DNA of 64,000 bases from Chloroflexi bacterium CFX4 (GTDB taxonomy: Bacteria > Chloroflexota > Anaerolineae > Aggregatilineales > UBA2796): assembly GCA_021404685.1 (NCBI GenBank), contig QWHC01000013.1, positions 1 through 64,000 on the forward strand. The letters run 5' to 3'. The translations under genes were made by a program, and so were the position numbers. Each line of letters opens with the position of its first letter. Position 1 is the first letter of the stretch. The notes beneath the pieces are model-generated. The model was given only the letters and a program-made list of their open reading frames with translations. It had not been told where the DNA came from and made no database searches. This document shows, one piece after another, positions 44,160 through 52,598 of this stretch.

Positions 44160-45203
44160 CTAGGACGCACTGCGCGCCTGCTGAATGGAAAATGCCACTG
44201 CCTCACCTGTTTCGGCAGCCAAATGCACCCTGCCGCCGCGCAGATAGTCACCCGCGAACCACAAACCGCGCAACACACCGTTTAGCTGCGCTGCCTCTGC
44301 CAAAGTGTTCGGCTGAGAGTACCGCCAGCGCTGAATATCTGCCCAGTCGAAATCGGTCAGGCGTTCGCCAAGCAGTTTGGACGCATGAGCAGCCACATCG
44401 TTCACAATGGCGTCGTTGTCATTTTCCCATTGAGCAAGGCTGTAATCGCCGCTCATCTGCGCCACAACCACAGCCTGCCCACGCACGGCATGACCAATTT
44501 TATCATGTTCATAGGCAAACCACGCCATCGGATCGCGTTTATCACTGTTGACCAACGCATAAAAAGGGCGCGGCGCAAGGTCACGCTCATAGCCAAGTGC
44601 AATCGAGAGGCAACGGCGGTAGCTGGCAGCTTGAAGCGCCGTCTGCAAGGCAACTTTCTCGGTCGGTGGCAGATCGCTGGCAGCCAGCAAGTCGGCTGCC
44701 TGCCCGCTGGGAATGGCAATTACAACCTGCTCATAATCGCCCAGCGCGCTGCCTTCTGTGTCGTAAAGCCGATAGCGCCCATCGGCGTGTGTTTGTATTT
44801 TGCCGATCCGCACGCGCAGGCGCACCTCAAAGCGCCCTGAATCTGCCAATAACTTGCCTAAAGTTGCCACACCGTGCCGATAGGACCACTTCGGCACAGC
44901 GTTCTGTTCAGAGTCGCCTTCATGAATCACATGGCTAGAGTCAAACGTCCAGACTGGGCGCGCAATATCGGAAAGATCGGCGCTGCTTAAGTCTTGCAGC
45001 ATCAGGCGGCGCAGCGGATCGCTCTCCGATCTGAGGTACTGTGTGCCGTGATCAACATAGACGCGCCCGCCCGGTCGGTCGTACCAGCGTGTGGCGGCGC
45101 GCCCGCCAAAGCCGCGGCTTTTCTCAAAGACAACCACCTCGCCGCCCAGTGTATAGGCAGCCGTCAAGCCTGCGATTCCTGCTCCAATTACGGCGATTGC
45201 CAT
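44160..45203 (-). CDS. FAD-dependent amine oxidase family protein, renalase-like
   Basis: This 347-aa flavoprotein has an N-terminal FAD Rossmann motif AVIGAGIAGLTAAYTL, with the acidic strand end FEKSRGFGGRAATRW. The C-terminal FAD block reads GLWFAGDYLRGGRVHLAAETGEAVA. The compact length and the GGRAATRW motif are as in renalase-type oxidases, which act on aberrant NAD(P)H isomers; other small NAD(P)-binding oxidoreductases remain possible. The ATG at 45203 begins exactly at the Rossmann strand. It is divergent from the FHA gene. Confidence 0.85.
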   Translation of the reverse strand: MAIAVIGAGIAGLTAAYTLGGEVVVFEKSRGFGGRAATRWYDRPGGRVYVDHGTQYLRSESDPLRRLMLQDLSSADLSDIARPVWTFDSSHVIHEGDSEQNAVPKWSYRHGVATLGKLLADSGRFEVRLRVRIGKIQTHADGRYRLYDTEGSALGDYEQVVIAIPSGQAADLLAASDLPPTEKVALQTALQAASYRRCLSIALGYERDLAPRPFYALVNSDKRDPMAWFAYEHDKIGHAVRGQAVVVAQMSGDYSLAQWENDNDAIVNDVAAHASKLLGERLTDFDWADIQRWRYSQPNTLAEAAQLNGVLRGLWFAGDYLRGGRVHLAAETGEAVAFSIQQARSAS

Positions 45204-45301
45204 AAAGTTTTCACTGCCTCTCAAATTTGATGTAAACTTATAGCAGATCATAAAGACTGAACGTGCATAAGCCAAACAGGTGCAGAGAATACAAGTGTGC
45301 T

Positions 45302-45826
45302 ATGCCTGACCAAAAATGCCCAAACTGCCAAACAGCCTACCGCGCTGGTGAGATGGTCTGCCGCAAGTGTGGCATGATCTTGTTTGATCCGCGCACCAGC
45401 ACAGTTCACATCCGCATCAACCCAGATTTGATCCGCCTGAAGCGCCGACCCGGTGATACACACGAACTGCTCACCATTAGTGAACATACCCTACAAATCC
45501 AGATTCGCGGTCTGAGCGAACGCCTCATTTTTGAAGAAGGCACCTCTGTTGTGTTAGGACGCATAGACCTTAACAGCCCTGATATGGCACGTTTTGATCT
45601 TACACGCTTTGGCGGGCATGAGCGCGGTGTGTCCCGCGAACACTGTGTAATCAGCTATAACGGGACGCAATTCCTCGTCACCGATTTGAACAGTTCCAAC
45701 GGCACCTTCATCAACCGCAAGCGCCTTGAGCCGAACGAGCCAACGCCGCTCAACGACGGTGATGAACTAACTTTGGGCAGTTTGACCATGACCGTGCGCT
45801 TTAGCTTAACTGAAAGCACATCTTAG
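45302..45826 (+). CDS. Zinc-ribbon and FHA domain protein
   Basis: This 174-aa protein has an N-terminal zinc ribbon, CPNCQTAYRAGEMVCRKCG (CxxC...CxxC), then a linker and a C-terminal FHA domain. The FHA phosphothreonine-binding residues are GRID, SREHCVI and LNSSNGTFINRKRLE. It would read Ser/Thr phosphorylation, for example by the zinc-ribbon kinase at 13793, although they are 30 kb apart. The divergent promoter region (45204-45301) has TGCTATAAG on the minus strand as an extended -10 for the flavoprotein gene. Confidence 0.88.
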   Translation: MPDQKCPNCQTAYRAGEMVCRKCGMILFDPRTSTVHIRINPDLIRLKRRPGDTHELLTISEHTLQIQIRGLSERLIFEEGTSVVLGRIDLNSPDMARFDLTRFGGHERGVSREHCVISYNGTQFLVTDLNSSNGTFINRKRLEPNEPTPLNDGDELTLGSLTMTVRFSLTESTS

Positions 45827-45843
45827 AGCAGAAAGCACCCAAC

Positions 45844-46899
45844 ATGACGATTCTTGGCTGGCATCACATTACATTGGTCTGTGCCGATGCTGCACGCACC
45901 GTAGATTTCTATACACGCATCCTTGGCTTGCGCTTCATCAAAAAAACTGTCAACTTTGATGCACCCGACAGCTACCACATTTATTTTGGCAACTATGAAG
46001 GCACACCCGGCAGCGCCATCACCTTTTTTGAGTGGGGCAACGCGCCGCGTGGTGCGGCGGGCATCGGCGGCACTCATCACTTTGCCCTGCAAGTGCCAGA
46101 CCGCAACGCTCTGCTGAAGTGGAAGCGCTGGCTGCATGACCATGCCGTGCGTGTGGACGGCATCTACAATCGCAAATATTTCGAGTCGATCTACTTCCGC
46201 GATCCGGATGGCTGCATTGTGGAGCTTGCCACTAATACGCCCGGTTTCACGGTGGATGAAGCACCTGAGTCGCTTGGCACAGTCCATCAGCCGCCGCCGC
46301 CCGAACTCACCGCACGCCATCGCGATGCAGAGGCAATCGCGGCCGAAATGTGGGCAGAGCCGATTGAGGCAATCACGCCCGATATGGCGCTCACACGCGG
46401 CTTACACCATATCTCTGCCATTTGCAGCGATATTCAGCGCACGCACGCTTATTATGGCGAATTGTTCGGCTTGCGCCTCGTCAAAATGACCGAAGATTTC
46501 GATAATCTCGGCGCGCCGCACTGGTACTGGGGCGTTGGTGAAGGCGCGCCCGGCACGCTCATCACCTATTTTGAGCGCCCTAGCGGGTCGCGCCGCGCCC
46601 AGATTGGCACGGGACAAACGCACCATTTCGCCTTCGGCTTGCCCAATGCCGAAGTGCAGCTTGAATGGCGCGAGAAACTGATCGCGGCGGGCTTATCCGT
46701 CTCGCCGGTGATGGAGCGCGTCTACTTCAAGAGCATCTACACACGCGATCCTGATGGGCATATCGTTGAACTGGCGACGGTTGATCCCGGCTTTGCGGTG
46801 GACGAGCCGCTTGAAGCACTTGGCAGCACGCTTAGATTGCCGCCCTGGTTGGAGCCACAGCGCGCCCTGATTGAGAGCAGTTTGCCGCCGCTGCCCTAG
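45844..46899 (+). CDS. Two-domain VOC protein, ring-cleaving dioxygenase-like (MhqO type)
   Basis: This 351-aa protein has two VOC/glyoxalase modules (about 1-145 and 180-320). Metal ligands are suggested by GWHHITLVC, THHFALQVP and GCIVELAT in module 1, and GLHHISAIC, THHFAFGLP and GHIVELAT in module 2. The arrangement resembles the MhqO/hydroquinone dioxygenase group that opens aromatic rings using Fe(II). It lies 17 bases after the FHA gene on the same strand. Substrate is not certain. Confidence 0.85.
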   Translation: MTILGWHHITLVCADAARTVDFYTRILGLRFIKKTVNFDAPDSYHIYFGNYEGTPGSAITFFEWGNAPRGAAGIGGTHHFALQVPDRNALLKWKRWLHDHAVRVDGIYNRKYFESIYFRDPDGCIVELATNTPGFTVDEAPESLGTVHQPPPPELTARHRDAEAIAAEMWAEPIEAITPDMALTRGLHHISAICSDIQRTHAYYGELFGLRLVKMTEDFDNLGAPHWYWGVGEGAPGTLITYFERPSGSRRAQIGTGQTHHFAFGLPNAEVQLEWREKLIAAGLSVSPVMERVYFKSIYTRDPDGHIVELATVDPGFAVDEPLEALGSTLRLPPWLEPQRALIESSLPPLP

Positions 46900-46901
46900 C
46901 C

Positions 46902-46932
46902 GCACACTGCACAGAGTGTGCCGTGCTATAAT
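46902..46932 (+). promoter_or_regulatory. Inverted repeat and -10 upstream of the GT-C-like gene
   Basis: GCACACT and AGTGTGC pair around a 6-base loop (46902-46921), just past the VOC stop. Then TGC TATAAT (46924-46932) forms an extended -10. No -35 is seen. The hairpin may be a weak terminator or an operator. Confidence 0.45.
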
Positions 46933-46966
46933 GGTAGGCTGTTAGTTGCCCTGAAGGTGGTATGTT

Positions 46967-48607
46967 ATGGCTGAACGCTCTGTGCGCGCCCTTGATCCGA
47001 TGCCTTTTGCGGTGGCGCTCGTCGCGCTGCTGATCGGCTTGATGGCTGCCTCATTTTTTGCCCACCTACCCGATGATCGGCTGATCATCGCCCGCTATGC
47101 TGAGCAGTTCCGCAGCACAGGGCAGCTTGTCTTTAACCGCGGCGAGAACACACTGCTGATGGCTGCGCCACTGCCAATGCTGGCACAAGCGCTCATCGGC
47201 GCAGATGCCTTGTTTGCCCTGAGCATGGCGCTTGGCGCTGCCTGCCTCTACTACTTAGCAGCAAGCGCCGCGCTCACAAATGCCTCTCGGCTGTTGGTGG
47301 CGGGCATTTTCGCCCTTGCCTATCCGTTATGGGTTGGCGCTGGCACGGGCTATCCGCCGATGACAGGGCTTGCCTTATTAGGCTTGCTCTTGGCGCAGCA
47401 AGGGCGCTGGCGCTGGGCTGGGCTTGCCTTTGCGGCGGCTGCCTTGTGCGGCACAGAGGTGCTTGTGCTGATCGCGCTAATGGCGCTCTACGCGGCACAG
47501 CAGGGCAAAGCATGGCGCTTCATGCTGGCGTTTGCAGCGGTATGTGGTGCGGCATTTATGGCGTTGTGGCTGCACTATGGCTTCGATGTGCGCTTTGTGG
47601 AAGGCTTGCTCACCTTTCGGCGTAGCGCGCCGCCTGCTGAGGATGTACTCTCGCTGCCTTTTATCGCGCTACTGCTCTTGGCTGCGCTGCCGATGTGGTG
47701 GCAGGCGCGCCATGAGCAATTCATTGCGCTGCTTGGCGCGTGGATCGCGCTCTACATCGGTATCTGGGGCGGCATTTTTCGGCTGGAAGGCGGCTTCACC
47801 TACGCCCTGATCGTGCCTGCGGCAGCGCTTTTGGCGGGCAGGCTGTTTCAGCGTGCGCCAATCGTGAGCGTGCTGGGCGTCGGCGTGGCGGTTGGCACAA
47901 GTGTTGTTGGGCTCAGCGTCATGATGGCGCCGCGTGCCTTGCCGCCGTTGTTTCCTGTGCCAGAAGGGACGCAGCGCGTCGCCGTGCCATTCAAAGATTT
48001 GTTGTTCTACCAAAGATGGCGCTTAGATCAACAGCTGATTGCGCTGGATGGCAGCTTGCAGCCTGAGCTACGCCGTATGTTGGAGCGTGGCGATCTGCAC
48101 TCGGCGCTGGTGCGCTACGCACCTGATATGCTCTACCTTGCCCATGCAGAGGACGACTGGCGCTATACCGATGCCTTCACAACGCTTGGCTACACACCTT
48201 ATCAATCTGAGCGTTTCTTCCAGCGCGAACTGCCAATCACAGGCTTTACAGGGCGCTTTTTCATCATGGATCAACCATTCAGCCCTGATTTGGCTCTGCG
48301 CCAAGCAGAACTGACCACCGAACTTGGCACGGGTGGCGATCTGCTGCGTGTGCGTCTGCGTTGGGAAGTCCAGCGCCCTGCTAGCCGCCCGATCACGGTG
48401 CAGCTCAGGCTCGGTCAGGCAGAACAGCGCACCGCGTTTGCGGCGAATGTGTTCGGCGCAGGCACTTTTGATACCTACCACGCTTTGCGCTTGCCGCCTG
48501 ATATGCCTGATGGCGCGGTGGCGCTGCGTGTGCGTGCCATTGTGAACGGCGGCACGCTTGCCGAAGTGGAAGCCGCACGTCTCACGGTGCGCGCCATGCG
48601 TGATTAG
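46967..48607 (+). CDS. GT-C-like polytopic membrane protein with C-terminal soluble domain
   Basis: This 546-aa protein has about ten membrane segments in the first 330 residues and a soluble domain of about 210 residues, beta-rich at the end. The first extracytoplasmic loop contains HLPDDRLIIARYAEQF, a loop acid pattern similar to GT-C enzymes (GT39/GT87), but no full motif is recognised. It probably glycosylates or processes cell-surface lipids. AAGGTGG precedes its ATG. It stands alone between the VOC gene and the convergent hicBA locus. Confidence 0.62.
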   Translation: MAERSVRALDPMPFAVALVALLIGLMAASFFAHLPDDRLIIARYAEQFRSTGQLVFNRGENTLLMAAPLPMLAQALIGADALFALSMALGAACLYYLAASAALTNASRLLVAGIFALAYPLWVGAGTGYPPMTGLALLGLLLAQQGRWRWAGLAFAAAALCGTEVLVLIALMALYAAQQGKAWRFMLAFAAVCGAAFMALWLHYGFDVRFVEGLLTFRRSAPPAEDVLSLPFIALLLLAALPMWWQARHEQFIALLGAWIALYIGIWGGIFRLEGGFTYALIVPAAALLAGRLFQRAPIVSVLGVGVAVGTSVVGLSVMMAPRALPPLFPVPEGTQRVAVPFKDLLFYQRWRLDQQLIALDGSLQPELRRMLERGDLHSALVRYAPDMLYLAHAEDDWRYTDAFTTLGYTPYQSERFFQRELPITGFTGRFFIMDQPFSPDLALRQAELTTELGTGGDLLRVRLRWEVQRPASRPITVQLRLGQAEQRTAFAANVFGAGTFDTYHALRLPPDMPDGAVALRVRAIVNGGTLAEVEAARLTVRAMRD

Positions 48608-48667
48608 GTGGATAAACAATCTGCAAATTTCCACGCTAAGCCCGTCCGCGTAGGAACATTCTCTGCC

Positions 48668-48706
48668 TTATAAAAGTGCTTTGAAGGCTTCCACAGTTAG
48701 CCCTGC
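48668..48706 (-). pseudogene. Severed C-terminus of HicA
   Basis: After the TAA that ends hicA (48707-48709), the same frame continues for 12 codons, AGLTVEAFKALL, to a TAA at 48668. HicA toxins normally end ...ILRQAGLTxEEFLxLL, so the stop replaces the expected Gln codon (CAA to TAA). Confidence 0.7.
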
Positions 48707-48889
48707 TTACCGAAGAATGGCACGTAATGTCCCGCGTTTTAAAACACTGTGGTCAGGAACAACTACCATTGCATACGGATTATCGCGCCGCATGATAATG
48801 TGACTACCTGTTTGCCGTCGAATCGTAAAACCGATCTTTTGAAGTGCGTTAACACATTCGCGTCCTGAAATAATAGGCAAACCACTCAT
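48707..48889 (-). CDS. hicA: HicA-family toxin, truncated by a nonsense codon
   Basis: This 60-aa mRNA interferase-type toxin has the dsRBD-like HicA fold: LPIISGRECVNALQKIGF, then RRQTGSHIIM with catalytic His30, VVVPDHSVLKRGTLRAILR. It stops at TAA where the family has Gln, and the remaining 12 residues follow in frame (48668-48706), so full length would be 73 aa. The catalytic His is kept, but the last helix is lost, so the toxin may be dead or weak. Its ATG overlaps the hicB stop by 4 bases. The antitoxin comes first (hicBA), the reverse of the classical order. Confidence 0.85.
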   Translation of the reverse strand: MSGLPIISGRECVNALQKIGFTIRRQTGSHIIMRRDNPYAMVVVPDHSVLKRGTLRAILR

Positions 48890-49092
48890 ACAACAGCCAT
48901 AATGCGATCAAGATGATCTTCTGGAATTGGCTGACCATCTTCTTGCAACACCTCAAGGTAGAGTGTAATGGCTTTCTTGATGTTTTCGATTGCTTCATCT
49001 ATCGTTTCACCCTGACTAACGCAGCCGGGCAAGCTAGGGCATTCAACCACATAACCACCCATCTCATCGGGCTGAATAATAACTTGACGCAT
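48886..49092 (-). CDS. hicB: HicB-family antitoxin
   Basis: This 68-aa protein is the partial RNase H-like HicB fold: GGYVVECPSLPGCVSQGETIDEAIENIKKAI. The C-terminal DNA-binding part is absent or minimal, as in short HicB proteins (HicB_lk type). The ATG at 49092 has GGGGAGAGG directly upstream; an ATG at 49128 is less likely. It overlaps hicA (ATGA). It would bind and neutralise HicA. Confidence 0.87.
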   Translation of the reverse strand: MRQVIIQPDEMGGYVVECPSLPGCVSQGETIDEAIENIKKAITLYLEVLQEDGQPIPEDHLDRIMAVV

Positions 49093-49137
49093 AGCCTCTC
49101 CCCTTTTTACACTATTCATATTAGGCAAAAGCCTCAG

Positions 49138-49236
49138 TCACTTCAAGGCTCGGTAGTTCGGCAAGGTCATCATATACTCCGCAAAGCTGAGTTCGGTAGG
49201 CAGATCAGGTACGGTGCGTGCTGGTTGTGTGGTCAT
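49138..49236 (-). CDS. Tiny ORF downstream of the VOC gene, 32 aa
   Basis: A 32-codon ORF (ATG at 49236) starts 11 bases after the VOC stop, and its frame is open farther upstream. It contains PDLPTELSFAEYMMTLPNYR. No family is recognised. It may be a small gene or the remnant of a larger one between hicBA and the VOC gene. Confidence 0.25.
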   Translation of the reverse strand: MTTQPARTVPDLPTELSFAEYMMTLPNYRALK

Positions 49237-49247
49237 CTGTGTATCAC

Positions 49248-49640
49248 TCAGGGCAAGTTGCAAAAGAGCGCGATAGTGTTGCCGTCGGGATCGTGGAGTG
49301 TGGCGTAGCGCTGTCCCCACGGCGCGTCAAAGGGCGCTTTCTGCCCATGATAGCCGCTAGCTACCAAACGATCATAGGTGGTGTTCACCTCCGCCACACT
49401 CTCGCACAGAAAATCAAGGCTAATGCGGTGTCCGCCTGCCGGTGGTGTCCATTCGGCATCAAAACTCTGGATGACCTCAACCGTATCCCACGCAAAGCGC
49501 AAACCGTTGGACAGCACAACCTCAACATGCCCTTCGGTGTCCTGCGCGGCGGGAATATCTAGCCCAAGCGCACGGTAAAAATCAAGGGAAGCCTTCATAT
49601 CACGGACGACCAAGCCGATCAGGTCTAGTTTGGGTACCAT
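49248..49640 (-). CDS. VOC (glyoxalase/bleomycin-resistance-like) family protein
   Basis: This 130-aa single VOC module has GLVVRDMKASLDFYRALGLDIP, then AEWTPPAGGHRISLDFLCES, and a final RYATLHDPDGNTIALF. The ligand set is incomplete for glyoxalase I, so it may be a binding or immunity-type protein; many relatives are annotated only as VOC family. ATG at 49640 has AGGAG 8 bases upstream. A 31-codon ORF ends within that ribosome site. Confidence 0.85.
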   Translation of the reverse strand: MVPKLDLIGLVVRDMKASLDFYRALGLDIPAAQDTEGHVEVVLSNGLRFAWDTVEVIQSFDAEWTPPAGGHRISLDFLCESVAEVNTTYDRLVASGYHGQKAPFDAPWGQRYATLHDPDGNTIALFCNLP

Positions 49641-49651
49641 GCAACACACTC

Positions 49652-49747
49652 CTAAGCTAAACAGGCGAATAAATCCGACAAAGGGTAATGGAAGTCAGCC
49701 AGCTTTTGCAGATCGGCAGCGCTGTAGAAGCGCGTTCCAGTCCTCAT
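49652..49747 (-). CDS. Tiny ORF upstream of the VOC gene, 31 aa
   Basis: An ATG-to-TAG ORF of 31 codons has GGGAAGGG about 8 bases before its start, and its stop overlaps the ribosome site of the VOC gene. It reads FYSAADLQKLADFHYPLSDL in the middle, a protein-like composition. It may be a coupled small gene or the end of a decayed gene. No family recognised. Confidence 0.35.
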   Translation of the reverse strand: MRTGTRFYSAADLQKLADFHYPLSDLFACLA

Positions 49748-49852
49748 TTAGAACACCCTTCCCTCATAAACTCCAGCAATGCTTGCCGATACCTCATTTG
49801 ACCTGATGATAGCGATAAGTATAGCGTGATTCGATGCACCCAGCACTGTTTC

Positions 49853-49882
49853 TTGACGTATACAGCACTCTCACGCCATAAT
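49853..49882 (+). promoter_or_regulatory. Promoter of the CYTH-mutase unit
   Basis: TTGACG, an 18-base spacer and CATAAT end 28 bases before the GTG at 49911. Confidence 0.6.
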
Positions 49883-49910
49883 CCGCTTGAACTGCTGATG
49901 GAGTAGCGCT

Positions 49911-50528
49911 GTGCTTACCTCACACACCGAAACCGAGATTAAACTGTGGGCATCCGATCTGGCTGCCGTTGCCGCACGCCTTGCCGCGCTTGGCGCACAA
50001 TTGCACGTCCCACGCACGGCAGAGCGCAATCTGCGCTATGACCGCGCTGATGGCAGCCTGAGCGCCCAAAGGCAAGTGCTGCGTTTGCGCCAAGATGCCG
50101 CTGCGCGCCTGACCTACAAAGCGCCGCACAGCGATGATCCGCGCACGCGCACCGAATTAGAGGTCAGTGTGAGCGACTTTGAGACGGCGGATCAGCTTTT
50201 GCAGGCACTTGGCTTTCATGTGGCGTGGCGCTACGAGAAATTTCGCACCACCTACTGGCTGGGTGATTGCGAAATTGCCCTAGACGAACTACCCTTCGGT
50301 GATTTTGTGGAAGTGGAAGGCAAGGCAATCGCCGCCATTGAAGCAGTTATTGCACAGCTCAACATGGCAGATGCGCCACGTTTTACGCAGAGCTATAGCG
50401 AGTTGTTCTTCAGCGTGCGCGAACGGTTGGGCTTGCCCTTCCGCGACCTAACCTTTGAAAATTTTCGCCACCTTGCGCGTGCCGATCTGGCGCACGCCCT
50501 ACTCACAGAGGCTGACCGAACTTTATGA
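49911..50528 (+). CDS. CYTH-domain protein (class IV adenylate cyclase/triphosphatase family)
   Basis: This 205-aa protein begins with the CYTH hallmark ExExK (Glu7, Glu9, Lys11 in HTETEIKL). It continues with further conserved strands: [27 protein letters not shown] and [26 protein letters not shown] enzymes hydrolyse triphosphates (thiamine triphosphate, inorganic triphosphate) or cyclise ATP; which applies is unknown. GTG with GGAG upstream starts it. It overlaps the next gene by 4 bases (ATGA), so it is translationally coupled to a methylmalonyl-CoA mutase gene. Confidence 0.87.
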   Translation: MLTSHTETEIKLWASDLAAVAARLAALGAQLHVPRTAERNLRYDRADGSLSAQRQVLRLRQDAAARLTYKAPHSDDPRTRTELEVSVSDFETADQLLQALGFHVAWRYEKFRTTYWLGDCEIALDELPFGDFVEVEGKAIAAIEAVIAQLNMADAPRFTQSYSELFFSVRERLGLPFRDLTFENFRHLARADLAHALLTEADRTL

Positions 50529-52198
50529 CTGAAAACGAAAAAGTAACCTTTGCAGAAGCGCTCCAACGCTGGGAACAGACCACGCTTGCCGAGATGCTTA
50601 AAAAAGCGCCTGAGCGTGCGTCGGATTTCCAAACTTCATCAGGCATTCCCATTCAACGCTTGTATTTGCCAACACACGCCGACGCACACTATCTAGAGCA
50701 AGTCGGCTTTCCCGGTGAATACCCTTACACACGCGGCATTCAGCCAACCATGTATCGCGGCAGGCTGTGGACGATGCGCCAATACGCCGGCTATGCCACT
50801 GCCGAAGAGTCGAATGCACGCTACCGCTTCCTGCTCTCGCAAGGGCAGATGGGACTCTCGGTTGCCTTCGATCTACCAACGCAGATCGGCTATGATGCTG
50901 ATGATCCGATGGCGCTGGGCGAAGTGGGCAAAGTGGGCGTTAGCATCAGCAGCCTTCAGGATATGGCGCGCCTGTTTGAAGGCATTCCGCTTGATCAAGT
51001 CAGCACTAGCATGACGATCAACGCGCCGGCAGCAGTCCTATTAGCGCTCTACATCGCGGTGGGCAAGCAACAAGGCGTGCCGATGCACAAGCTGCGCGGC
51101 ACCGTCCAGAACGATATTTTGAAAGAATACATCGCACGCGGCACCTACATCTATCCGCCGTCTGCCAGTATGCGCCTCATCACGGATATTTTCCGCTTCT
51201 GCCGTCAGCACGTGCCAAATTGGAACACGATCAGCATCAGCGGCTATCACATTCGTGAGGCAGGCAGCACCGCCGTGCAAGAGGTTGCCTTCACGCTGGC
51301 GAACGGCATCGCCTATGTGCAGGCAGCCCTTGCGGCAGGCTTGGCGGTGGATGACTTTGCGCCGCAGCTCTCGTTCTTCTTCAACGCGCACAATCAATTC
51401 TTTGAGGAAGTGGCGAAGTTCCGTGCGGCGCGGCGTTTGTGGGCGCACATCATGCGTGAGCGTTTCGGCGCACATGATCCGCGTTCGTGGCAACTGCGTT
51501 TCCATACCCAAACCGGCGGCAGCACGCTCACCGCGCAGCAACCAATGAACAATGTGGCGCGGGTCACGGTGCAGGCACTCGCCGCCGTGCTAGGCGGCAC
51601 ACAAAGCCTGCATACTAACAGCATGGATGAGGCACTTGCCCTGCCCACTGAAAACGCTGTGCAAGTGGCGCTCCGCACGCAACAGATTTTGGCGTATGAG
51701 AGCGGCGTTGCCGAGACGGTTGATCCGATGGCGGGTAGCTATTATGTAGAAGCGCTGACCGATGAGATTGCCGAGCGCGCACGCCGATACATCGCGCACA
51801 TTGACGCGCTCGGCGGCGCATTGGCTGCCATTGAGCGCGGCTATATTCAAAATGAGATACAGGATGCTGCCTATGCCTACCAACAAGCGGTGGAGCGCGG
51901 GCAACAGATTGTGGTCGGTGTGAATAAGTTCAGTGTGCCAGAAGAGCTGCCTATCGAGACGCTGCACATCTCGGCGACGATTGAGCAAGCACAGCGCGAA
52001 CGGTTGGCAGCCCTGCGCGCTGAACGCGACTCGGCGCGTGTGAGCGAAATCTTAGGGCAGATTGAGGCAGCCGCACGCGGTGATGCCGCGCTGATGCCGC
52101 TCTTTATTGAGGCTGTGGAACGCTATGCAACACTGGGCGAGATTTGTAATGTGCTGCGCGGCGTCTTTGGCGAATATCGCCCCAGCGCAACCATTTAG
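50525..52198 (+). CDS. Methylmalonyl-CoA mutase, large (substrate-binding) subunit
   Basis: This 557-aa protein is the TIM-barrel subunit of the B12-dependent mutase that interconverts methylmalonyl-CoA and succinyl-CoA. Conserved blocks include [80 protein letters not shown] and [12 protein letters not shown]. The C-terminal B12-binding domain is absent; this is the split form in which a separate small subunit supplies it. That subunit is not in the window. The start overlaps the CYTH stop. Confidence 0.92.
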   Translation: MTENEKVTFAEALQRWEQTTLAEMLKKAPERASDFQTSSGIPIQRLYLPTHADAHYLEQVGFPGEYPYTRGIQPTMYRGRLWTMRQYAGYATAEESNARYRFLLSQGQMGLSVAFDLPTQIGYDADDPMALGEVGKVGVSISSLQDMARLFEGIPLDQVSTSMTINAPAAVLLALYIAVGKQQGVPMHKLRGTVQNDILKEYIARGTYIYPPSASMRLITDIFRFCRQHVPNWNTISISGYHIREAGSTAVQEVAFTLANGIAYVQAALAAGLAVDDFAPQLSFFFNAHNQFFEEVAKFRAARRLWAHIMRERFGAHDPRSWQLRFHTQTGGSTLTAQQPMNNVARVTVQALAAVLGGTQSLHTNSMDEALALPTENAVQVALRTQQILAYESGVAETVDPMAGSYYVEALTDEIAERARRYIAHIDALGGALAAIERGYIQNEIQDAAYAYQQAVERGQQIVVGVNKFSVPEELPIETLHISATIEQAQRERLAALRAERDSARVSEILGQIEAAARGDAALMPLFIEAVERYATLGEICNVLRGVFGEYRPSATI

Positions 52199-52212
52199 GG
52201 CAAAGAGCGTGG

Positions 52213-52241
52213 TTGCCCTGCTGCCTTTTTCAAGGCATAAT
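52213..52241 (+). promoter_or_regulatory. Candidate promoter upstream of the IscX-like gene
   Basis: TTGCCC, a 17-base spacer and CATAAT are present. The TTGCCC also pairs with GGGCAA at 52198-52203, so this stretch may instead be a hairpin ending the mutase transcript (with TTTTT at about 52226-52230). Confidence 0.4.
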
Positions 52242-52279
52242 GGCGCGAAGGCTATCTGTACTTCTATTCACAAACGTCT

Positions 52280-52540
52280 GTGAAAACCTACTTAAACATG
52301 CTAGAATATAATGCAGAAGCAGACTATCAAAATGAGTTATACTGGGAAGCCAGCTATGAGATTGTCTTGGCGCTCATGGCGGCGCACCCACACGCCGATG
52401 TAGACTCAATCGGGCTGGAGCAGCTTCAGGCGCTTGTCGTAGCGCTGCCGAATTTTGCCGATGATCCAGCGTTGGCGAATGAGGGCTTGCTCACCGAGAT
52501 TCTGCGCGAGTGGTGGGAAGAAGTGAACGCCAGTTTTTAA
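52280..52540 (+). CDS. iscX: IscX-like (Fe-S assembly) small acidic protein
   Basis: This 86-aa acidic protein ends [27 protein letters not shown], which aligns with the IscX block LxxFxDDPxxSNExxLEAIxxxWLDE (about 20 residues). The first helix [18 protein letters not shown] also matches. IscX binds iron and IscS in other bacteria and modulates Fe-S cluster assembly. GTG at 52280 or ATG at 52301 may start it; neither has a ribosome site, and the N-terminal extension is unlike IscX. It is directly upstream of nuoB (58-base gap), with Fe-S subunits NuoB and NuoI following. Confidence 0.68.
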   Translation: MKTYLNMLEYNAEADYQNELYWEASYEIVLALMAAHPHADVDSIGLEQLQALVVALPNFADDPALANEGLLTEILREWWEEVNASF

Positions 52541-52598
52541 GTGCTTGCGGGTTATAGCGCTGCGCGCACATGGTGGCAGCGTTGAGGAGGATTTTTTC

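Noticed and set aside
49248..49640. VOC protein as glyoxalase I or an antibiotic-resistance enzyme
   Set aside because: The expected metal ligands are incomplete, so only the VOC family call is supported.
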